Below, piece by piece: positions 57,271 to 64,000 of a DNA stretch of 64,000 nt (the first letter of the stretch is position 1; each line of letters begins with the position of its first letter). Under the pieces are notes generated by a model. That model was not told the DNA's origin. It worked only from the letters and a program-made list of their open reading frames with translations, and ran no database searches. The stretch spans positions 157,781 through 221,780 of the forward strand of contig JASANG010002299.1 in the NCBI GenBank assembly GCA_030248215.1, written 5' to 3'. A program made the translations under genes and the position numbers. Origin of the DNA: Enoplolaimus lenunculus. Taxonomy: Eukaryota; Nematoda; Enoplea; Enoplida; Thoracostomopsidae.

Positions 57271-60200
57271 TCATTGTCCGTCACCACCAGTATCCATTGT
57301 TTCCCCAACAGCACCATTTTGTGACGACGCTACATTATTTGTCGCTTCACATTTATTGACAGCATCTCCGGTTTCGTTTGTTCCACCATCATCAATTTCT
57401 AACCGTCTAGGCCCGTACATCAAAACGTAAGCGCAATGCCAATCGCCTCCACCTGACAACCTCAATATGTCTTCTTCGCCAATCACAGATACATTTTCAT
57501 CATCGCACATTACCCAATCCCTCGACTCTGGACTTCTACGAACCCACGCGACATAGTGACCCGAGTTTGAGGAACGACCCTAAAAATCCATAGTTGGTAT
57601 ACCAAGGGTGATTAGTGATTAGAGAGCACTAGACTGACCTTAGCCCACTTATTTCTGACATATTATTCAATGTAGAATACCGGAGGGAGATGGCAATCTT
57701 GTTGAAGCCGGATATCCGGTCGCATCCTACAGTACGGATAGGCCAGCGTTGTAACACACCCAAGCTAAGTTTAAATAATGAAAATACTATAAAACAAATC
57801 GACCCATGTTCGAATCGACCTCGAACACTAAACAAGAATCTAAGCGTGACCATGTTCGTGAACCTAAAATTAAACTTATGCTTCAGCATAAACTAAGGAC
57901 TAAAACCTAGTAGTTTGTTCCTGACTGCTCTATACATTAGTTAACCTAACCTTATGAGTGAGCACAGCTTGCAGCTCGTAATAGCCCGAATTGTTCGATC
58001 CAATGTCATCTTGAAACGAAAACGGATGATAATTCTTTGGTTTCGTATCTGCCTCTCGAAGCATGGCAGCGATTTGTCTGCAACAAACTCCGATCGTATA
58101 CATTATACAGCACAAGCATGTGCGCAATATTAACTAAGCAACTTCTAATCGAAACCATTTAGCACGAAAATACTATTACATCAATCATTTTGTCAATCTA
58201 TAGCGGCGGACAAAAATAAGTGTCTAGTAGTAGCCATAACGCTTACTTTAGTTGCAATTGCGATCTTATGATTAAGATTGTGGTTGCGTAATTTGCAGTG
58301 TTTTAATCTTTCAATAGCTGCTAACTTGTTGCAAAAATAAACTGCACAAAAATCACAATATAACTCGATAAAAACTGTGCCTGTAATAAAACTACACGAA
58401 GAGCGTTAAAACATACTTATTAACTCTTCCAGATGCGACCGCTTTATCATCTGCTTCTTTAAACTTATTGCGCATCGGTGTCAATTTTTTCTGTAGCTCT
58501 GACGAGCAAAGATCATACACATCTAAGCTTATGGGAAATTTGACGTCCTGAAACAAACATAAACAAGCAAAGATTATAAAAAAATCATGTAGCGAGTGCA
58601 TTGAACATAAGACTAAAAAGATTTGAAACTCGATGGATTAGAAAACGAAAACGCATTATACTGTATCACGAGTGTTAATTCTTAGACAGGATACTGCAAA
58701 CGACAAGGCACATACTAGGTATAGAAATGTGCTTACAAAACGTTGCGCTTTGGGTTTATTTAACAATCCTTATTTATGTGGGCTGTATACGCTGGATAAC
58801 CAAAGGAAACACTTCGTATTTTAACATACTCGACTTATCTTTTAGTATTATCCATTCAATGAAACTTATCGTGTATATTACTGTAAATGAACAACAAAAA
58901 ATAGGGTACGTGTCATACTCTTGCTCAAAAGTAATGATTGACACTGATAATTAACTAACTTTGAGTATTTTAGCATTAGTTGCACCCTTCTCTTTATAAT
59001 AAAATCGAACAAACTGAATCGTAAGATACGCCGGCAGACGAGTTAACAATGATTTTCGTTCATAAATCGCATCTCGATTCAGCGTTGGAGAATGTTTTGT
59101 AATTTCTTCATTAAGTCGCGCCCTACAAATACATAATGTAGGTTTGATCATTATTTTGAACGATGTGGCAATTCCGATATACAGATACTGATATTTGGAT
59201 ACCGATACTGATATGTTATTTGTACACCATACCCCTGCATTAATACTCGTGTGCAGAAATCTAGCCTTCCTAAGAGTGCGTAACAATCGACTGTATTCCA
59301 ACATGCTATATACTGTAAATTTTGTTTAACTTTCAATGACATTGCTTGCATGAACCTACCATAACAAATCAGAATTTCCATCAGCCCAAAGTCTTAGGCT
59401 GTTTATCGGTACATTACTCTACATCCAGATAAAAATCTATTTTTGCAATAAACTGTCTCGTGTCATTTTTGAGCGATAACGGTTCCAAACACCGTCGCCC
59501 CTGTTAAGCATATTGTAATTAGCGTGTTTTTAGAATATTGTTGCAGTCATAAAGAGATGCCCTGACAACCAAAAAGGTACTGATCCTGTTGGTCCTCATA
59601 GATGTTACACAATTATAACATATTCAACCCAATTCGTTTGCGAACACAGTGAAATTGGAAGTATCGGTATGCTCCCAAACATACCGATACTCTGATTTCG
59701 CAAAAGCCGATTCTGATATATCGGTTCATCCAAAAGTAATTTAAACGAATAAAACCCAAAAATATGCCAATAGCAAACGTATCAAGTTTCATAGGTGCGT
59801 AGCATGCAAGTTTGCAATGCTGTTCCTTATTCGTAACTTGCGTTCTCATTAGCGTTCGGCTCTTCTAGGGCTACTCGTCTAGACACTGTATTGCACAATG
59901 TAGTTAACTGCCCCGCTATGGATGTAATACCAGTATTTAGAATACTAATTCAAAACTTACCTCAGTCCTGAATGCATATATTTAACTTCTGTTGGCATAA
60001 AACAACTCAACTGAACGAAATCCTCAGCAGTTTTTGTTTCTTCTTCTTCCGGTGATTCTTTACATTTCATTGTAACCTACAAATATCACAAATTAATGAT
60101 AGTATAATTTAGCATGTCGGTTATAATCCTTTCCAACACGTACATATAACAAAGATTTCAAAGAACTATTCTTTTAGCACAAAACTTACATACAAATGAT

Positions 60201-62137
60201 CTGTGACCTCTATAATACAGCACAATTTCCGGGACTGTCTACAGCTAAGTTGTTTATCCAGCAGTGTAAACGCACATGCAAAGCAATCGGATAAAAAGTT
60301 GCACCTCAAATTGTCCACCAAAATACTGCGAGATTATCGATGAATGTGGCGGTGCCGCAGACGCACCAGCAGAGCTGCCTGCTTCTGTAATATTAGCATT
60401 CGGTTCAGAAACTGTTTTGGAAACAGCGGTGGACTTTAACTCTTGCTGCAACATTCGCACAACCTAAAATATCGTAACTCAAAGGCGCAAACGTATGAAA
60501 GAAAACTCATTGGCAGGTCAGGTAATTCATCTACTATAAAGGCTAATTCTTAAGAAAATGACAAAATTAAAATTAGAATTACAATAACCCAACGATGTTA
60601 TTTTTTAATACTAGCACAGCTTTTTTTTCATTTAGGTAACCCAATCTCAAGTCGGGGTGCAGCTTTTTTGAAACCGCTCCGGGTTCAACCGTGACAGATT
60701 TTAATGAGGGTGATTATTTGGTATTTTGGAGTTCAAAGGCGGCACAAAGCCATTTTTATCTAATGAGAGGCACCTTCAGTTTACATGCATATAATTTCAA
60801 ACCAGGTGGTATTTTTTGAGTGGGGAGACTGAACATGTGGAGATTTTCTGTCTGGAGACTTGACCATGTAGATGAAGAACCCATTAGTGAAATAATTTTG
60901 AATATTTTATTCTACTAAAATTTTGGAACTCGGATATCACAATTGTGCCTCTACAGCTTTTGTTGATGTCAATATATAATGTTAATGCCTGAACATCTGT
61001 TAGTTAACCTATTTAATAATTCATCATTATGTTGAGTTGAAAGTTTTATTACTGAATCATTGGTTAATTTAATTTCTGCAATCACGTATCACATAAAAAT
61101 AAAAATTCCAAACCAATTTATGGTGGCCCATGTTACTTTAAGGGGCGTCCAGGATTCTGGTGGGTCTATAAAATAGTAGGTTTACATTCAAGATTACATT
61201 TTTGCTTAGGCTTAGGCTTAGGTTTAGGAACTCATTTTTGCAACGCTTATGCTTAAGCTTAGGCTTAGGAATACGCTTAATCTACTGTTACGCCCCTTAA
61301 AGTAACACTGGCCTTTATGGTAATATGACTTCACAAGTGAACCGTTTTAAGACCAGAAAGAAAAATACAGCATGAACACAACTTTAAACAGAACTGGTGT
61401 GCTAACTTCGGACCAGCATTCGTTCGCATCTTGTTGCATCGGTTCACCATGTTCCCCTTTCTCGGCAAATCGCGGAAAAGCCATGTGTAAAATTTGTAGC
61501 ATTATCAGAGGCACAACTTCAGACTGTGTTGAATGATCCATTGTGCGATATAAATCTCGAAGTGCAGCAGTAATGGCAGGCGCCGAATTAAACACACCGC
61601 TCGCTGTTGACGACAGAACATCTCCCTTTAACGCATAAAATAGCACTCAAACACTAATATACAAAACTAAGTTGGAAGAACAGAATGTTAAAACGTGTTT
61701 AAATTACGTATTTACCTAGTTGATTTTGTTACACAAGTGTTCATAGATTTTCGTTTTCTTGTCAGCCACTTGATATAATTTATCATTTACAAGGCGGCAT
61801 TATTTATTGGGACATTGTGGTCATCTGACATTTCAGATGCGATCTCTGTCTGTATACGTTTATTTCTTGGTACTAGGATAGGTAATATAAGCAACTTCCA
61901 GCTAAATTACGAAAAACTACAATAAATATAAAATGTCAATATAAGTAGTTAAAAGCACTTATATACATTATAACTTCCGAGCGCGTCGCGCAACACTGGA
62001 ACAGTCTTCAGGCACTGAAGAGTCGCATTCATATAACATGTATTTCCTAAATTCTTCAAACCTGCTGGGAGCGTTAGCGCTTTGTTGAGCTGCCCTTCCG
62101 TCAGGTCTTCAATAAAAATTGTTTTTGCAGTAGGAGC
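57271..62137 (-). CDS. USP14: Ubiquitin carboxyl-terminal hydrolase 14 (USP14/Ubp6), 5' part missing
   Basis: Eight exons on the minus strand: 62137-61975, 61621-61407, 60463-60305, 60076-59961, 59122-58960, 58547-58417, 58077-57951, 57579-57271; 460 residues, all phases consistent. Collinear family segments: AKTIFIEDLTEGQLNKAL, GLKNLGNTCYMNATLQCL (Cys box), QQDANECW, SPTLNRDAIYERK, FSFQDDIGSNNSGYYELQAV, SGHYVAWVRR (His box), and EDILRLSGGGDWHCAYVL near the end. USP14 trims ubiquitin chains at the 19S proteasome. The N-terminal ubiquitin-like domain that docks it on the proteasome was not found between 62138 and 64000. The first recognised exon starts in phase 0, so at least one upstream exon is needed. 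A LINE occupies 62765-64000. The C-terminus extends about 40 Gly/Thr/Asn-rich residues past GPRRLEI, longer than the human tail. Confidence 0.92.
61125..61313. mobile_element. Non-autonomous hAT-like element with TTAGGC core (group D)
   Basis: Begins GGCCCATGTTACTTTAAGG and ends AAAGTAACACTGGCC. The core holds (TTAGGC)3-like blocks at about 61204-61225 and 61252-61270. A perfect 8-bp duplication TTTATGGT lies at 61117-61124 and 61314-61321. It is inside a USP14 intron, between exons 61621-61407 and 60463-60305. Confidence 0.88.
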
Positions 62138-62764
62138 CTAAAAATGATCATACAATCTCGTTTGTCTTGCTAGCAGGGTTCGACTGGATATTTGTATACC
62201 CGATACTGAAACGGGAACCGGATAGTGTTATTTACCGGAGCCCGATATCAGCCGGATAAATTATTTGAATTTGTGGAGTTTATAGTATTTGAAACACGCA
62301 AAAGTATATGTTCATTGATATTAAGTACGTATATAATTGTTACTTTCCATTTTTCAGTTTACTCCAGTTTGTCAAAACTTAAAGTTCTTCACAAAAATAT
62401 AATGGCAACAAGCTGTTAGACACTCGCTTGAAAAAAGCCGTTTTATGCAACTTGGAATCACCGTAGCATTTGTTGTGTTTCAACTTACTAGGAGGCTTTG
62501 GACTTTCTTTAACCGTGACCATGTTTCTAGACCGGTAAAACCATGAGTAGGAAGGAATTTTCGCCGAGAAAAGTTCTGTTTTTAAACGAAAGTCCCGTTC
62601 ACCACGAATGACGTGCGAACGCACTGTGCACACACATATTACACTAAAACTACAAAATCTAAAAAGGGGGTTTGACGTGCTCAATGTTTTAAGTGTTAAA
62701 AATGGTGTGCAGTGTGCAAAATCTCAATTGAGGTAATTGCAGGTGTGGGATATCCGCGTTCATA

Positions 62765-64000
62765 GTAGCGATAGATAGATAGATATTAGTTAAAAGAGAC
62801 CTCAAGGTGTTTAGACACAGTTGGTCCGTTACACAGTCTCTGAAAACTAGGGTAACTAAGATAAAGTCTAAATTAAAGTCTTACTGACTCTGGTATAAAC
62901 CTATTCAGTTTCTTTATGTTACTGTTACTTTTACGTAAACTATATGATCTGCAAGCACTATACCGAACCTCACTATAAACCGAAGATCTCGTTGAGAAGT
63001 GGTCTACAGATTCTTCTCCCATTCCCAGCAATCGCAAATACTCGAATTTAAGAGTCCTATTTCGTACTTATGAAACACTTTATTTGTAATTGAGAGATCT
63101 TGTAGGTGCTTTAAGCGGCTCTTAGTTATTTGGAATTGCTCCAATTCCTATCAAGTGCCTTGAGGGCAGCTTGGCTATCCAATCTAATTACAATTATTGT
63201 CTGTCTAACACATTTCTTAATTAATTATAAGACAACCTCATCAATAGCCAAAATTTTTGCTTGGTAAGCTGACGAAAATTGTCCCAAGGAGAAAGATAAA
63301 CTAATTACATTGTCAAACAAAACGCCCGCCCCGGTGCTTCTATTTGTGTTAATGATACTCTCTATTCTTGACCCATCAGTAAAACATTCTATATCAGCTA
63401 CAGGATGATCCTCTCCATTAATTATTACCGTCCATGGACTTGTATCTATATCTTGTCTAACATCCAAATCAGTTGGTACATTTCAAATTCTCTTTAGTAC
63501 AGTACTAGAAACTGTTCCATGACCTATGAGTTGATTTTTCCAAGATTTACAAGAAGGAAGCCTTTTATACCATCCGGAACTTCTTTAAAGACCGCTAAAT
63601 CCATAGGTAAAACATTAAACATAATTTCTAATGACATTTGAGCTGCTGATCGCAGAGCTCCTGATGCGTACAATAAAGCAAGTCTTTGAATTTTAGTCAG
63701 AGCTTTTTGATAAATTTTAAAGGACATTTTATGCCGTCAAACTAAACATCCATACAACAGTTTTGGGAGTACACAACTTCATACAGCCAATGAACTGTTG
63801 ACGCTCGACTACCCCAACTCTTCCCAACAATGTTTTGTTGCATTGTGTCAAACTGTTCATTGCTGATTTGATTGCAGCTTCAATATGTATATTCCACCGC
63901 AGTTTCTAATCTAAAATGACGCCTAAATATTTTACTGATTCTGATAACGCTAATGCTACTCCGTCTATATTATAACTGGCAAAACAGGTTGTACTCTTGT
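62765..64000 (-). mobile_element. Non-LTR LINE 3' half with RNase H (R1/Jockey-like), truncated by window edge
   Basis: Reading leftward from 64000, the minus strand encodes the end of a reverse transcriptase (VKYLGVILD near 63930, then LTKIQRLALLYASGALRSA at about 63690). Next comes an RNase H start (ECFTDGSRIES and GAGVLFDNVISLS, about 63390-63300), then a degraded C-terminal zinc-knuckle region around 63040-62950. A short GATA tandem (GATAGATAGATAGATA) near 62771 could be the 3' tail. The RNase H plus RT-thumb order is that of R1/Jockey/I-type LINEs. In-frame stops are present, so it is a dead copy. It lies upstream of the first recognised USP14 exon, where the missing first exon would be expected. 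Confidence 0.75.

Noticed and set aside
62489-62522. MVTVKESPKPP as first exon of USP14
   Set aside because: It has a good AGTAAGT donor but ends in phase 1, while the next USP14 exon needs phase 0, and no further ubiquitin-like sequence follows.

Overview
The window looks like a piece of nematode nuclear genome. It is AT-rich, and its genes are split into many small exons with GT..AG introns that often end in TTTCAG or TTTTAG. The calmodulin-like protein reads like C. elegans CAL-1/CAL-2 as I remember it. One gene is a PAN plus ZP cuticle-type protein. There are arrays of a TTTGGCGGGAAATTCAAA-type repeat I associate with Caenorhabditis, and short elements filled with TTAGGC, the nematode telomere unit. 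No species can be named from sequence alone; another ecdysozoan is possible.

Layout: 1476-3174 (-) calmodulin-like gene, 3 exons. 3175-10765 is intergenic and packed with foldback elements, ending in a five-copy 98-bp minisatellite. 10766-20069 (+) is a 13-exon membrane-anchored protein with three PAN modules and a ZP module. 20070-33906 is repeat-rich and includes two copies of a composite repeat with E2F-like arrays; one possible small secreted protein gene lies at 27366-27781. 33907-46398 (+) is NUP85, reconstructed from start to stop in 21 exons, with a Penelope-like retroelement in one intron. 47316-55378 (+) is tyrosyl-DNA phosphodiesterase 1 in 15 exons, with an N-terminal PBZ zinc finger. 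57271-62137 (-) is USP14, lacking its N-terminal ubiquitin-like exon(s) in this window. 62765-64000 (-) is a damaged RNase H-bearing LINE cut by the window edge.

The host genes are unrelated housekeeping or developmental genes (calcium signalling, apical extracellular matrix, nuclear pore, DNA repair, proteasome-associated deubiquitination). NUP85 and TDP1 lie head to tail 917 bp apart. TDP1 and USP14 converge. I see no operon signature that can be proven without transcript data.

The most distinctive non-genic content is a set of non-autonomous hAT-like elements with GGCCCATGT-type inverted ends, 8-bp target duplications and a core of degenerate TTAGGC telomere-like repeats. I recognised no LTR retrovirus-like element, Polinton, CRISPR array or intact DNA transposase gene.
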